From: Paeniglutamicibacter quisquiliarum
Lineage (GTDB): Bacteria; Actinomycetota; Actinomycetes; Actinomycetales; Micrococcaceae
Assembly (NCBI RefSeq): GCF_019084045.1
Contig: NZ_JAHRED010000001.1
Coordinates: 124,001 to 188,000 of the forward strand
Reading direction: 5' to 3'
DNA length: 64,000 nucleotides
Below the pieces are notes generated by a model that was given only the letters and a program-made list of their open reading frames with translations, was not told the DNA's origin and did not search any database. Shown here in pieces: positions 17,337 through 26,457 of this stretch (position 1 is the first letter of the stretch; the number at the start of each line of letters is the position of its first letter). The position numbers and the translations under genes were made by a program.

Positions 17337-17369
17337 GCGCTCCCACACCTTGAGGAGATGTGGGAGCGC
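17337..17369. terminator. Bidirectional hairpin between convergent operons
   Basis: Perfect 11-bp arms GCGCTCCCACA (17337-17347) and TGTGGGAGCGC (17359-17369) with an 11-base loop, lying in the 130-bp gap between the M20 hydrolase (plus) and the thiolase (minus). The place fits a shared terminator; there is no U-tract on either side. Confidence 0.7.
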
Positions 17370-17411
17370 CCGTGCTCGTGTTCGGCCGAATGGGGCCCGG
17401 GGGAGTTGGCT

Positions 17412-18581
17412 TTACAGCGCCCGCAGGATCACTGCGCTGCCCTGTCCGCCGCCGCCGCAGATGCCGGTGGCGCCCACGGATCCGGCGCCGAGCTCGGCCA
17501 GCTGGCGGGCCAGCGTGCCGACGATCCGGGTGCCCGAGGCGCCGATGGGGTGGCCCAGGGAAATGGCTCCGCCCTTGGTGTTCACGATGTTCCCGTCGAT
17601 CCCGAGCTTTGCCACCGACTGGACGCCAACGGCGGCAAATGCCTCGTTGATCTCCACGGCCTTCAGGTCGGCGGCGGAGATCCCGGTGCCTTCAAGCGCG
17701 GCCAGGATGGCGTTGGCCGGCTGTTCGTGCAGCAGCACGTCAGGTCCTGCGACCAGCGCGTGGGAAACGACCTCGGCAATCGGCGTGATTCCCAGGCGCT
17801 CGGCGGCGGCCTTGCTGACCAATACGATCGCCGCTGCTCCGTCGGTGATCTGTGAGGCACTGCCCGCGGTGATGGTGCCGTCCTTGCTGAAGGAAGGACG
17901 GAGCTTGGATAACGACTCGGCCGTGGTGTCCGCGCGGATTCCGTCGTCGGCGGAGATGACAACATCGCCGCGGCGCGAGGAAATGGTGAAGGGCGCGATC
18001 TCTGCGGCGTGGAAGTCGGCTGCCGCAGCGGCCCGCTGGTGCGAACGGGCGGAGAACTCGTCTTGTGCTTCACGGCTGATGCCATGCTTGCTGTTGCCGT
18101 CTTCGGTAGAGGCGCCCATGGAACGTTGTTCGAAGGCGTCGGTGAGTCCGTCGTGTTCCATGGTGTCAAGGACTTCGAGGGCACCGTACTTCGTGCCGGC
18201 GCGTGCGCGCTGCGCGTGGGGTGCCAGCGACATGGATTCCTGGCCGATGGCAACCACCACGTCGGCCTCGCCGGCGTCGATCATGCGCGCGGCGGCCACG
18301 ACGGCCTCGGTGCCCGAGAGGCAGACGGCGTTCAGTGTCATGGCCGGCACGCTGTAGCCGATGCCGGCTCCCACGGCCGACTGGCGTGCGGGGTTCTGTC
18401 CGGCGCCGCCCTGCAGGACCTGGCCGGCGAAGACCCGCTGGACCTCGGAGGGGTCGATGCCGGCGCGTTCCAGGGCTGCTGCAGCGGCGTGGGAGCCAAG
18501 GGCCGTGCCCGGAATTGCGGCCAGTGCCCCGTTGAATCGGGCGAACGGGGTGCGGGCGTACCCGGCGATCAATGCGCTCAT
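17412..18581 (-). CDS. Acetyl-CoA C-acetyltransferase (thiolase)
   Basis: A 389-aa thiolase with all catalytic residues visible: Cys87 in 'NAVCLSG', His344 in '[14 protein letters not shown]' and Cys375 in 'CGGGGQG'. The central loop with '[27 protein letters not shown]' in part resembles biosynthetic/AtoB-type acetyl-CoA acetyltransferase rather than the beta-ketoadipyl PcaF type. It splits acetoacetyl-CoA into two acetyl-CoA. The start overlaps the stop of the CoA-transferase beta gene (ATGA), giving a scoA-scoB-thiolase operon under the divergent IclR gene. It completes acetoacetate use, including acetoacetate made by BKACE and the leucine route encoded in this window. Confidence 0.9.
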   Translation of the reverse strand: MSALIAGYARTPFARFNGALAAIPGTALGSHAAAAALERAGIDPSEVQRVFAGQVLQGGAGQNPARQSAVGAGIGYSVPAMTLNAVCLSGTEAVVAAARMIDAGEADVVVAIGQESMSLAPHAQRARAGTKYGALEVLDTMEHDGLTDAFEQRSMGASTEDGNSKHGISREAQDEFSARSHQRAAAAADFHAAEIAPFTISSRRGDVVISADDGIRADTTAESLSKLRPSFSKDGTITAGSASQITDGAAAIVLVSKAAAERLGITPIAEVVSHALVAGPDVLLHEQPANAILAALEGTGISAADLKAVEINEAFAAVGVQSVAKLGIDGNIVNTKGGAISLGHPIGASGTRIVGTLARQLAELGAGSVGATGICGGGGQGSAVILRAL

Positions 18582-19228
18582 GCTGCTTCTTCTTCCTCAA
18601 GGTCAATGGTGAATGGTGCGCCGGTGGACTCGCGCAGGGACTCGACGGTGATGCCCGGCGCCACGGCGCGCAGCACCAGGGCGGAATCGAGAACGTCGAA
18701 CACCGCGCGGTCGGTGATGATCCTGTCCACCACGCCGACCCCGGTCAGCGGCAGGTCGCAGGTCTCGACGATCTTCGGGGTGCCGTCCTTGGCCACGTGG
18801 TCGGTGATCACGATGACGCGCGGGGTGCCGGCGACCAGGTCCATGGCCCCGCCCATGCCCTTGACGAGCTTGCCGGGGATGGTCCAGTTGGCCAGGTCGC
18901 CGTTGGCGGCCACCTGCAGGGCGCCGAGGATCGCGGTTGCCACGTGGCCGCCGCGGATCATCCCGAAGGAGGTGGCCGAGTCGAAGTAGCTGCCGCCGGG
19001 CAGCAGGGTGACGGTCTGCTTGCCGGCGTTGATCAAGTCGGCGTCCTCTTCGCCCTCGTAGGGGAAGGGGCCCATGCCCAGCAGTCCGTTCTCGGACTGC
19101 AGGGTGACGTTCACGCCCTCGGGCAGGTTGTTGGCCACCAGGGTCGGGATGCCGATGCCCAGGTTCACGTACTGGCCGTCGGTCAGTTCGCTTGCGGCAA
19201 TCGCCGCCATTTCATCGCGTGTCCACAT
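18578..19228 (-). CDS. scoB: 3-oxoacid CoA-transferase subunit B
   Basis: A 216-aa beta subunit of class I CoA-transferase, carrying the catalytic glutamate (Glu46) in '[12 protein letters not shown]' and the glycine-rich '[12 protein letters not shown]'. With subunit A it moves CoA from an acyl-CoA (classically succinyl-CoA) to acetoacetate. It starts five bases after scoA ends and overlaps the thiolase by four. Glyceryl-CoA as an alternative CoA donor would tie this operon to the BKACE cluster nearby; that is inference. Confidence 0.92.
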   Translation of the reverse strand: MWTRDEMAAIAASELTDGQYVNLGIGIPTLVANNLPEGVNVTLQSENGLLGMGPFPYEGEEDADLINAGKQTVTLLPGGSYFDSATSFGMIRGGHVATAILGALQVAANGDLANWTIPGKLVKGMGGAMDLVAGTPRVIVITDHVAKDGTPKIVETCDLPLTGVGVVDRIITDRAVFDVLDSALVLRAVAPGITVESLRESTGAPFTIDLEEEEAA

Positions 19229-19233
19229 GCCGT

Positions 19234-19938
19234 TTATGCCTCCTGGCGGACGCGCACGGTCCGCTGTTCGATGTCCTTGACGCCGTCGGTGGCGACGACG
19301 TGCTGCACGAAGATGCCCGGGGTGTCCACGAGGGACGGATCCAGGTAGTCCTCGTGGATGAGCTCCGCCTCGGCGAAGGTCACACGCCCGGCCGCGGCGA
19401 CCAGCGGGTTGAAGTTCCGTGCCGTCATGCGGTAGCGCAGGTTGCCTTCCGGGTCGGCCTCGAAGGCACGGACCAGGGAAATGTCCGCGACGATGCCGCG
19501 TTCCAGGATCGCGGCGCGGCCGTCGAATTCCATGGTTTCCTTGCCCTCGGCGACCGGGGTGCCCACTCCGGTGGGGGTGTAGAAGGCGGGGATGCCCGCG
19601 CCGCCTGCCCGCAGGCGCTCGGCCAGCGTGCCCTGCGGGACGAACTCGACCTCGAGCTCGCCGTCGAGGAACTGCTGGGCGAAGAGCTTGTTCTCGCCCA
19701 CGTAGGAGGCCAGGACCTTGGCGACCTGCTTGTTTTCCAGCAGCACGCCCAGTCCCTTGCCGTCCACGCCCATGTTGTTCGAGACGATGGTCAGCCCGGT
19801 GGCGCCCGAGTCGCGCAGGGCGGTGATGAGCCGGCTGGGGATTCCGCTGAGGCCGAATCCGCCGACCGCAATGGTCATTCCATCGCGCACGGTTGCGGCC
19901 AACGCCGCAGCGGCGTCGCCGATGACTTTCGTTGCCAT
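19234..19938 (-). CDS. scoA: 3-oxoacid CoA-transferase subunit A
   Basis: A 234-aa alpha subunit with '[19 protein letters not shown]' near the N-terminus, '[15 protein letters not shown]' and '[30 protein letters not shown]' in part. The start is ATG 19938, with AAGGAG four bases upstream; the longer open frame to 20274 is antisense to the IclR gene and is not coding. First gene of the acetoacetate operon, divergent from the IclR gene across 145 bases containing a palindrome. Confidence 0.92.
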   Translation of the reverse strand: MATKVIGDAAAALAATVRDGMTIAVGGFGLSGIPSRLITALRDSGATGLTIVSNNMGVDGKGLGVLLENKQVAKVLASYVGENKLFAQQFLDGELEVEFVPQGTLAERLRAGGAGIPAFYTPTGVGTPVAEGKETMEFDGRAAILERGIVADISLVRAFEADPEGNLRYRMTARNFNPLVAAAGRVTFAEAELIHEDYLDPSLVDTPGIFVQHVVATDGVKDIEQRTVRVRQEA

Positions 19939-20009
19939 GGTTCTCCTTGTGTCGTCCACGATGTGGAGTGCTTCAATGTCCTGCTCTGACCGTACTGATC
20001 CGGCGTTAT

Positions 20010-20027
20010 CCCGGTCAATAGACCGGG
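20010..20027. promoter_or_regulatory. Palindrome in the scoA/IclR divergent promoter
   Basis: CCCGGTCAATAGACCGGG has perfect 7-bp arms around AATA. It lies midway between the divergent scoA and IclR genes, where an IclR-type operator is expected. Confidence 0.55.
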
Positions 20028-20083
20028 CCAATGTGACCTGGATTGCTCGATGGGTGGTTAGTTGGGTGAATCTCGACCATAAT

Positions 20084-20878
20084 ATGGACATGAATTCCTC
20101 GTTCCCCGGTGCCCAGGTGGTGGGCCGTATGGCGGCGGTGCTGCGTGCCGTCAGCACCGCGATGCCCAGGGGCATCTCCACGGCGGAGGTCGCCCGAGGC
20201 ACCGGACTGGCGCGCCCGACCGTCCACCGGCTGCTCGCTGCGCTAACTGCCGAGGGGTTTTGCGACCACGACAACCAGGAGGGGCTGTGGCTGCTGGGCC
20301 CGGAAATGTACCTGATGGGGACCGTTGCGGCCGAGCGCTACGACATCACCGAGATCGCCCGCGACCACGTTGCCGCCCTGGCCGATGCGACGGGTGAAAG
20401 CGCGTTTCTCTCCGTGCGGCGGGGTGATGAGACAGTCTGCCTGCTGCGGGCCGACGGGGCCTTCCCGATCCGCTCCTTCGTGCTCTACGAGGGCAAGCGC
20501 TTCCCGCTCGGGGTGGCCTCGGCGGGGCTGGCCATCCTGTCGTTCCTGCCCGAAAAGGCGATCGAGCGCTATCTGGAAGGCAGGGACCTGGCCGCGGAAC
20601 ATGGAAGCGACCACGCCCCCGAGCCGTTGCGCCGGCGCATTGCCGAGACGCGGGAGCGCGGCTGGGCGGAGAACCCCGCACTGATCGTGGAGGGAAGCTG
20701 GGGGATGGGTGCCGCGGTCTTCGACGCCGCGGGCCAGCCCGCCTGGGCGCTGAGCCTGACCGGGGTCGAATCGCGGTTCTCGCCCGAGCGGCGCCCCGAG
20801 ATGGGCCGGCTCCTGATGCACCACGCGCACGAGTTGACCAAGAAATTGCGCGGGGAGCAGGCGCTGCCAACTCGCTGA
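20084..20878 (+). CDS. IclR family regulator of the acetoacetate operon
   Basis: A 264-aa IclR-type protein. The wHTH spans about residues 8-65 ('VVGRMAAVLRAVS...GISTAEVARGTGLARPTVHRLLAAL') and the C-terminal effector domain contains 'LADATGESAFLSVRRGDETVCLL' and 'PLGVASAGLAILSFLPE'. ATG 20084 is preferred, with a second ATG two codons later; neither has a clear ribosome binding site, so the message may be near-leaderless. Divergent from scoAB-thiolase with a palindrome between. The ligand is probably an acyl-CoA or keto acid (inference). It is convergent with the glycerate kinase gene, 10 bases apart. Confidence 0.85.
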   Translation: MDMNSSFPGAQVVGRMAAVLRAVSTAMPRGISTAEVARGTGLARPTVHRLLAALTAEGFCDHDNQEGLWLLGPEMYLMGTVAAERYDITEIARDHVAALADATGESAFLSVRRGDETVCLLRADGAFPIRSFVLYEGKRFPLGVASAGLAILSFLPEKAIERYLEGRDLAAEHGSDHAPEPLRRRIAETRERGWAENPALIVEGSWGMGAAVFDAAGQPAWALSLTGVESRFSPERRPEMGRLLMHHAHELTKKLRGEQALPTR

Positions 20879-20888
20879 GTATGGAAGC

Positions 20889-21866
20889 CTAAAGCTGTCT
20901 GGCGGAAGCGAGAAGCTGCCGGGCAATCTGCCCGCCGGCGGCGCGCATGCGCATCTCGTCGGTGGCCACCACAACCCGGGCGAAGGCGTCCCGCGGAGCA
21001 TCTTCGGTGACCGAACCGACCACGGCGTAGACAGGAATGCCCGCGCATCGGGCCATGATGACCGAAATGATCTTGCCCTGCGGGGTCTGGGAATCCAGGC
21101 GACCTTCGCCCACGATGACCGCATCGGCCTGCGCGACTTCGTTCTCGAAGCCGATCGCGTCGAGCACGAAGTCGGCGCCGGAGCGCAGTTCTGCACCGAA
21201 GCGCGCCCAGAGCCCGCCGCTGAATCCACCGGCCGCTCCTGTCGCCGGCACGCCGCGGGGGTCCCGCGGCAGCGTGGTCGCCAACTCGTGCAACCGCGCG
21301 GTCAAGACCGGGACTTCCTGTGGGGTGGCGCCCTTTTGCGGGCCAAAGACCACCGCGGCGTCCTCGAAGGGCGTGGTGACATCGCTGAGCACCACAACCC
21401 CCGCCCCGCGCAGCCCGCCGTGTTCGGTGATCGCCGCGCACGCACCCGCACCGCCGTCGGTGGTCGCCGACCCGCCCGCTGCCACCACAAGTCGTCGGGC
21501 ACCGCGCCTCACCGCATCAATCATGAGCAGGCCGGTGCCGTAGGTGTCGGCGGTGAGCGCATTGCGTCCACCCGGAGCCGGCAGGGTGATCCCGCTGGCC
21601 GCGGCCAGGTTGATGTAGGCGGTGCCATCGACGCCCAGGGAATAGGCGGCACGAACGGGATCCCGCCACGGCCCCACGGTGTCCGCGTGGATCTGCTCGG
21701 CACCGAGCGCGGCACCGAGGATTTCCTCGGTGCCTTCCCCGCCATCTGCAACAGGCAGCTCCAGGGCCTCAGCGCCCGCGGACCTGGCTCCGCCGGCGAT
21801 CGCCGCGGCGACCTGGGCGGCGGTATAGGTGCCCTTGAAGCTGTCGGGGGCAATCAGGATTTTCAT
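20889..21866 (-). CDS. Glycerate kinase (GarK/GlxK type)
   Basis: A 325-aa class I glycerate kinase: 'MKILIAPDSFKGTYTAAQVA' start, 'LPVADGGEGT', 'LVVAAGGSATTDGGAGACAA' (in part) and 'VIVGEGRLDSQTPQGK' are family marks. It phosphorylates D-glycerate to a phosphoglycerate. The start at 21866 follows AGGAAAG and lies 10 bases after the BKACE gene. Its place behind BKACE and SDR genes fits the 2-deoxy-D-ribonate pathway, in which cleavage yields glyceryl-CoA and then glycerate. Confidence 0.92.
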   Translation of the reverse strand: MKILIAPDSFKGTYTAAQVAAAIAGGARSAGAEALELPVADGGEGTEEILGAALGAEQIHADTVGPWRDPVRAAYSLGVDGTAYINLAAASGITLPAPGGRNALTADTYGTGLLMIDAVRRGARRLVVAAGGSATTDGGAGACAAITEHGGLRGAGVVVLSDVTTPFEDAAVVFGPQKGATPQEVPVLTARLHELATTLPRDPRGVPATGAAGGFSGGLWARFGAELRSGADFVLDAIGFENEVAQADAVIVGEGRLDSQTPQGKIISVIMARCAGIPVYAVVGSVTEDAPRDAFARVVVATDEMRMRAAGGQIARQLLASARQL

Positions 21867-21876
21867 GGTGTCTTTC

Positions 21877-22809
21877 CTAGAATCCGACGTTTTCGCGGCC
21901 CTTGAGCTGCAGCATTTCGCGGGCCTCGTCGGGGGTGGCAACCTCGAAGTTCAGTGCCTCGAGGATGGTGCGGATGCGGGTGACCTGTTCGGCGTTGGAG
22001 ACGGCCAGCTGGCCGGGGCCGATCCACAGCGAGTCTTCCAGGCCCACGCGGACGTGGGAGCCCATGGCCGCCCCGATGGTGGCCAGCGGCATTTGGTTCT
22101 TGCCCGCGCCCAGGATCGACCACTCGTACGAGTCCCCGAAGAGCCGGTCGGCGGTGCGGCGCATGTGCATCAGGTCCTCGGGGTGCGCCCCGATGCCGCC
22201 GAGCAGCCCGAAGACCGACTGGACGAAGAGCGGGCCCCGGGCCAGCCCGCGTGCCTGGAAGTGCGCGAGATTGTTCAGGTGCGAGATGTCGTAGCACTCG
22301 AACTCGAAGCGGGTGTCGTTCGCGTTGCCGATCTCCAGGATCTTCTGGATGTCGGCGAAGGTGTTCTTGAAGACCAAGTCGCGGGAGTTCTCCAGGCCCT
22401 CGCGTTCCCACTCGTGTCCGAATTCCTTGAAGCGATCCAGCATCGGGTAGAGGCCGAAGTTCATCGAGCCCATGTTCAGCGAGGCAAGTTCCGGGGCGAA
22501 CTCGATCACCGGGCGCATGCGTTCCTCCACGCTCATGTGCGGGGAGCCGCCGGTGGTGATGTTGATGATCGCGTCGGTGTTGGCCTTGAGCTTGGCCAGG
22601 ATGGGTTCGAAGTGGGCGGGGTCCTGCGACGGACGCCCGTCCTTCGGGTCCCGGGCGTGCATGTGCACGATCGAGGCCCCGGCCTCGGCGGCACCGATCG
22701 CGGCATCGGCGATCTCATCGGCCGTGACGGGCAGGTGCGGGGACATGGTGGGGGTGTGGATCGCGCCGGTGACGGCGGAGGTGATGATGACCTTGCGTGT
22801 ACTTGCCAT
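21877..22809 (-). CDS. Beta-keto acid cleavage enzyme (BKACE/DUF849), likely 2-deoxy-3-ketoribonate cleavage
   Basis: A 310-aa BKACE TIM-barrel enzyme. Zinc ligands are in 'IVHMHARDPKDGRP' (His49, His51), with 'INITTGG' and 'ASLNMGSMNFG' following. BKACEs condense a beta-keto acid with acetyl-CoA to give acetoacetate and a new acyl-CoA. The SDR before it and glycerate kinase after it are the combination reported for deoxyribonate catabolism, where 2-deoxy-3-keto-D-ribonate gives glyceryl-CoA and acetoacetate. Acetoacetate-using genes stand just beyond. Other substrates such as 3-dehydrocarnitine cannot be excluded, but no carnitine-type partner is present. Confidence 0.88.
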   Translation of the reverse strand: MASTRKVIITSAVTGAIHTPTMSPHLPVTADEIADAAIGAAEAGASIVHMHARDPKDGRPSQDPAHFEPILAKLKANTDAIINITTGGSPHMSVEERMRPVIEFAPELASLNMGSMNFGLYPMLDRFKEFGHEWEREGLENSRDLVFKNTFADIQKILEIGNANDTRFEFECYDISHLNNLAHFQARGLARGPLFVQSVFGLLGGIGAHPEDLMHMRRTADRLFGDSYEWSILGAGKNQMPLATIGAAMGSHVRVGLEDSLWIGPGQLAVSNAEQVTRIRTILEALNFEVATPDEAREMLQLKGRENVGF

Positions 22810-22827
22810 GATGATGGGTCCAGATCC

Positions 22828-23607
22828 TTAGTAGAGCTTTTCGGTGTTGCCGTCAACGGCCATGGCCTGGCCGTTGACGCTGCGGGCCAGGGAGCTGGCC
22901 AGGAAGACTGCCATGTCGGCGATGTCGCCGGCCTCGACCAGTCGGTTCAGCGAGGACTGGCGGTGGTAGAGGTCGGAGACCTCCTGAAGCGGGCGGCCGA
23001 GCATCGCGGCCTTGGCCTCGATGACGGCTTCGATGCGCGGTCCGTTGACGGCGCCGGGGCAGATGGCGTTGACGCGGATGCGTTCGTCGCCCAGCTCGAT
23101 GGCCAGGGTCTTGGTCAGCCCGATGACCGCCCACTTGGATGCCGAGTAGGCGCTGCGCCCGGCCATGCCCAGGCGCCCGGCGGCCGAGGAGAGGTTGACG
23201 ATCGAGGCGTCGCTGCCCTCCCGCAGCAGCGGGAGCAGGTGCTTGATGCAGTAGAACTGTCCGTGCACGTTCACCTCGAAGGTGGACTTCCACGCCGCGG
23301 ATTCCAGCGTTTCGATGGGTCCGGTGGGCCCGGCGATTCCGGCGTTGTTGACCAGCACGTCCAGCCCGCCCAATTCGGTGCGGACCACTGCGGCGAGCTC
23401 GATGACCTGGGATTCGTCGGACACGTCGCTTACCGCCGCGGCGAAGCCGGCCGCCCGGGCCGCCTCGACGGCCTCCGTGTTGATGTCGGTGACGAATACT
23501 GCAGCGCCGAGTTCCTTGAATGCGGTGGCGATGGCCAGGCCGATGCCGGCGGCTCCCGCAGTGACCAGCACCCTGCGGTCGGTGAAGTCGAGTCTGTTGT
23601 TGTCCAT
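22828..23607 (-). CDS. SDR family oxidoreductase, candidate 2-deoxy-D-ribonate 3-dehydrogenase
   Basis: A 259-aa classical short-chain dehydrogenase. NAD-binding 'VLVTAGAAGIGLAIA' (residues about 13-27), 'VNNAGIAGP', catalytic Ser140/Ser141, Tyr154 and Lys158 in 'AYSASKWA'. The Asp41 after beta strand 2 suggests NAD rather than NADP. It should oxidise a 3-hydroxy acid to the beta-keto acid cleaved by the adjacent BKACE. In the first glycine motif the usual TGxxxGIG is TAGAAGIG, an alanine substitution found in some SDRs. The substrate is inferred from context. Confidence 0.85.
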   Translation of the reverse strand: MDNNRLDFTDRRVLVTAGAAGIGLAIATAFKELGAAVFVTDINTEAVEAARAAGFAAAVSDVSDESQVIELAAVVRTELGGLDVLVNNAGIAGPTGPIETLESAAWKSTFEVNVHGQFYCIKHLLPLLREGSDASIVNLSSAAGRLGMAGRSAYSASKWAVIGLTKTLAIELGDERIRVNAICPGAVNGPRIEAVIEAKAAMLGRPLQEVSDLYHRQSSLNRLVEAGDIADMAVFLASSLARSVNGQAMAVDGNTEKLY

Positions 23608-23640
23608 GGTGGCGCGTTTCTTCCTGGTTGGGGAGGGAAT

Positions 23641-24936
23641 CTAGTGGGCGGCGACGGAGGACTTTGCCGGGTCCTCGGTGCCGCGCTTGAGCTTGCGGGT
23701 CAGCAGTGCGCCGATGGCGCACATGGCGACGATGAACCAGAGGCCCGAGAGCTTGTTTCCGGTGGCTTCTTCCATGAAGCCCATGACGTAAGGACCGAGG
23801 AACCCGCCGAAGAGGCCCACGGTGTTCACGAAGGCGATGCCGCCGGCCAGCGCGGCGCCGGAGAGACGCGTGGCCGGGTAGGTGAAGAGGATCGGCTGAA
23901 GGGCGAAGAAGTTGAACGCGGCCAGGCAGAAGCCGAGCATGCCCAGGATCGGTCCGCCGATGGCTCCGAGCGTGAAGCCGGCGACGATGCCGACCATGGT
24001 GGAGGTGGCGATCAGCCGGGAGCGGGAGGCATTGGTGGCCAGGCGCGGCAGCAGGAGGGCGCCGGCGGCGGAGAAGATCCACGGGATGGAAGTCAGCAGG
24101 CCGATCTGGATGGTGTTCAGCGTGCCGTAGGTGCCGATGATCGAGGGAAGGAAGAAGCTCAGAGCGTAGACCGCGATCTGGTGCGTGAAGTAGATGGCCA
24201 CGACCAGCAGGATCTGCTTGTCCTTCAGGACGTGGCGCAGCTTCGAGTTTCCGGAGGCCTTGGCGCCGGCAGTTTCTTCGGCCAAGATGCGGGCCTCGAG
24301 GTCCTCGGCTTCCTCGCGGGTGAGGAACTTGGATTCGGTGGGCTTGTTGGGCAGGGCCTTCCAGACGACGAAGGCCAGGAAGCAGGCGGGGATGCCCTCG
24401 ATGATGAACATCCACTGCCAACCGTGCAGGCCGCCGAGTCCGTCAAGGGTCAGCAGCACGCCGCCCAGCGGGGCGCCGACGATGTTGGCGATGGAGACGC
24501 CGAGCAGGAACATGCCGTTTGCCTTGGCGCGGTCCTTGACCACGAACCACTGCGTGATGAAGTAGATGACGCCGGGGAACAGCCCGGCCTCGGCGATGCC
24601 CAGCAGCATGCGCAGGATGTAGAAGGACCATTCGCCCTGCACGAAGGCCATGCAGGCCGAGAGGATGCCCCAGGTGATCATGATGCGCATGATCCAGAAG
24701 CGGGCGCCGACCTTGTGCATGATCAGGTTCGAGGGGATCTCGGAGAGCGCATAGGTCAGGAAGAACAGCCCGGCGCCGATGCCGTAGGCGGTGGCGGAGA
24801 TGCCGAGGTCGATCTCCATCCGGTCCTTGGCCATGCCGATGTTCGTCCGGTCGATGAATGCCATGACGTACGCGGCAATCAGCAGCGGCATGATGCGCCG
24901 GAAAATGATCTTGTTGACGACTTCGGGTGACCGCAT
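23641..24936 (-). CDS. MFS transporter, ACS family, candidate deoxyribonate importer
   Basis: A 431-aa, 12-helix carrier with ACS-type 'YVMAFIDRTNIGMAKDRM' and 'LFFLTYALSEIPSNLIMHKVGAR' (in part). The start is set at ATG 24936, which has AAGGA eight bases upstream; an in-frame ATG at 24963 lacks one. It precedes the SDR by 33 bases in an operon with BKACE and glycerate kinase, with a LacI regulator gene just upstream. Related carriers import sugar acids. It resembles the other ACS carrier in this window, but each belongs to its own catabolic cluster. Confidence 0.86.
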   Translation of the reverse strand: MRSPEVVNKIIFRRIMPLLIAAYVMAFIDRTNIGMAKDRMEIDLGISATAYGIGAGLFFLTYALSEIPSNLIMHKVGARFWIMRIMITWGILSACMAFVQGEWSFYILRMLLGIAEAGLFPGVIYFITQWFVVKDRAKANGMFLLGVSIANIVGAPLGGVLLTLDGLGGLHGWQWMFIIEGIPACFLAFVVWKALPNKPTESKFLTREEAEDLEARILAEETAGAKASGNSKLRHVLKDKQILLVVAIYFTHQIAVYALSFFLPSIIGTYGTLNTIQIGLLTSIPWIFSAAGALLLPRLATNASRSRLIATSTMVGIVAGFTLGAIGGPILGMLGFCLAAFNFFALQPILFTYPATRLSGAALAGGIAFVNTVGLFGGFLGPYVMGFMEEATGNKLSGLWFIVAMCAIGALLTRKLKRGTEDPAKSSVAAH

Positions 24937-25050
24937 GGTGGTCGTCCTTGCTGTTGTAGGCATCTCAATGACTTTCTGGATCGGGCATGGCGGGGGAAGG
25001 CGGCGCGGGCGCGCCAGGGGGAGTGATGGAGTATTGGGAGAGGGGAAGGG

Positions 25051-26109
25051 TTACTTGGCGCCGGTGTCCGGAGGGCAGCCGCAGGTCCGGCCGATGTGCA
25101 GCCGGTGGGCGCACACCGAGTGCTTGTAGGTGCCGCGCGGGCGAGTGATCTGGTCAAGGAGAAGTTCGAAGGAACGCTCGGCCATTTCCTTGACCGGTTG
25201 GACGATCGTGGTCAGGCCGATGAGCAGGGAGCGGCTGCGCGGGAGCCCGTCGCTGCCGACCACCGCCACGTCCGCGGGGATGCGCAGCCCCAGGGAGAGC
25301 GCATGTTCCATGACGCCGATGGCGATCTCGTCCGAACCGCACACGATGGCCCGTGGCGGGTTGGGCGAGCCGAGCAGCTTTTCGGCCGCGACCCGTCCGC
25401 CGTCGGAATTAAGCCTGGTGCTGATCTTCCGGTCCCCGGTGATCGCCACGCCCGCGGCGCTCGCCGTGCGCACGAAGGCTTGTTCCCGGACCAGAGACGC
25501 GGTGGAAAAGCGCGGGCCGATGACCGTGGCGATTTCCGTGTAGCCGTGGTCCAGGATGTGGCCCATGAGGTCGGACGCGGCGGCATCGTCGTCGATGCCC
25601 ACGAAGTCGCCGGGCAGGTGGTCCGAGCGCCGGGACAGGCACACGTAAGGGATGCGTTTTTGGCGCAGGGTCCGCAGCGCCCGGGAGTCCTCGCGCAGCG
25701 CGGCGGCGATGATGACCCCGTCCACGTTTCGGGCCGCCAGGGTTCCGGCGACCTGGGCGAGCGATTCGGGATCGTCCTGGGTGGTGGCGACGAAGACCTC
25801 GAAGCCCTCGGCGGCGGTGGCGTTGATGATGTGCTGCGCCCACCCGGTGTACATCTGGTTGACGATATTCGGAAGGATCAGGCCGACCACCCGGGTCAGC
25901 AGCGGATCGCGGCCGGCCGAGTTGCCGGAGGGCCGGAACCCCATTTCGTTGGCGATCTTCACGACGTGCCGCCGGGTTTCCATCGAGGCCCCGGGCCGCC
26001 CGTTCATGATGTAGCTGACCGTGGCCGTGGAAACTCCCGATGCGCGGGCCACCGCTGCGGCGGAGACCCGAGTGGGTCGGTCCGTCGGGGTGTCGGTATG
26101 GCTCGGCAT
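25051..26109 (-). CDS. LacI family transcriptional regulator
   Basis: A 352-aa LacI-type repressor. The HTH 'VSAAAVARASGVSTATVSYIMNG' is at about residues 15-37, the hinge helix follows, and a periplasmic-binding-like effector domain includes 'VVGLILPNIVNQMYTGWAQHI' in part. It has a cysteine-rich tail 'GRTCGCPPDTG'. The start at 26109 has AAGGAGG five bases upstream and is preferred to 26196. It is upstream of, and in line with, the MFS-SDR-BKACE-kinase operon, so it most likely represses it in the absence of the sugar acid or its keto product. Confidence 0.87.
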   Translation of the reverse strand: MPSHTDTPTDRPTRVSAAAVARASGVSTATVSYIMNGRPGASMETRRHVVKIANEMGFRPSGNSAGRDPLLTRVVGLILPNIVNQMYTGWAQHIINATAAEGFEVFVATTQDDPESLAQVAGTLAARNVDGVIIAAALREDSRALRTLRQKRIPYVCLSRRSDHLPGDFVGIDDDAAASDLMGHILDHGYTEIATVIGPRFSTASLVREQAFVRTASAAGVAITGDRKISTRLNSDGGRVAAEKLLGSPNPPRAIVCGSDEIAIGVMEHALSLGLRIPADVAVVGSDGLPRSRSLLIGLTTIVQPVKEMAERSFELLLDQITRPRGTYKHSVCAHRLHIGRTCGCPPDTGAK

Positions 26110-26457
26110 CTTTGCCTCCTTCGCGGTGTCGGTTCCACGGCCGGTAAATCGTCGGCGTGTGATCACCATTACAGACCACGGTTTGTCGTTAAGCAACGTT
26201 AAGTGAGTGGGCTCAGCAGCAGGAAGCCTCCAATGCAGAAAGCAGGCCGGAATCGAAGGGCGGTTGAGTAGGCCCGGGATCGGACGGGCAGGAAACTTGC
26301 TGAATGTTGCTTACCGCTTCGCGCGCCCGTAGCCTTCGGCGGGGCGAACCGGGAGCCCGTGGCCTTCGCGGTGGTCCGGAGGGACCGCAGGGGAACGATC
26401 CATCCTGGCCGGCCGAAACCCTACCGAAGCATCGGTCCCCGGTTCTAGGCTTGGAGC
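26110..26457. promoter_or_regulatory. 348-bp divergent intergenic region, LacI and MFS genes
   Basis: No gene is supported here. It contains GTTAAGCAACGTTAAG (26189-26204): a GTTAAG direct repeat with an AACGTT core (26195-26200), whose central CG is typical of LacI-family operators. TTGCTTA recurs at 26308-26314 as part of TGTTGCTTACCG. The rest is GC-rich DNA before the MFS start. Operator assignment is tentative. Confidence 0.4.

Noticed and set aside
15724-18357. An 877-codon open frame on the plus strand
   Set aside because: Runs over the 3' half of one gene, the M20 gene in another frame and antisense through the thiolase; no domain and wrong composition.
21829-24930. A 1033-codon open frame on the plus strand
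   Set aside because: It is antisense to the BKACE, SDR and MFS genes, has low-complexity Gly/Asp/Val-rich composition and no domain; a high-GC shadow frame.
26383-26397. GGTCC/GGACC inverted repeat upstream of the efflux MFS gene
   Set aside because: Five-bp GC-rich arms are expected often by chance in this DNA.
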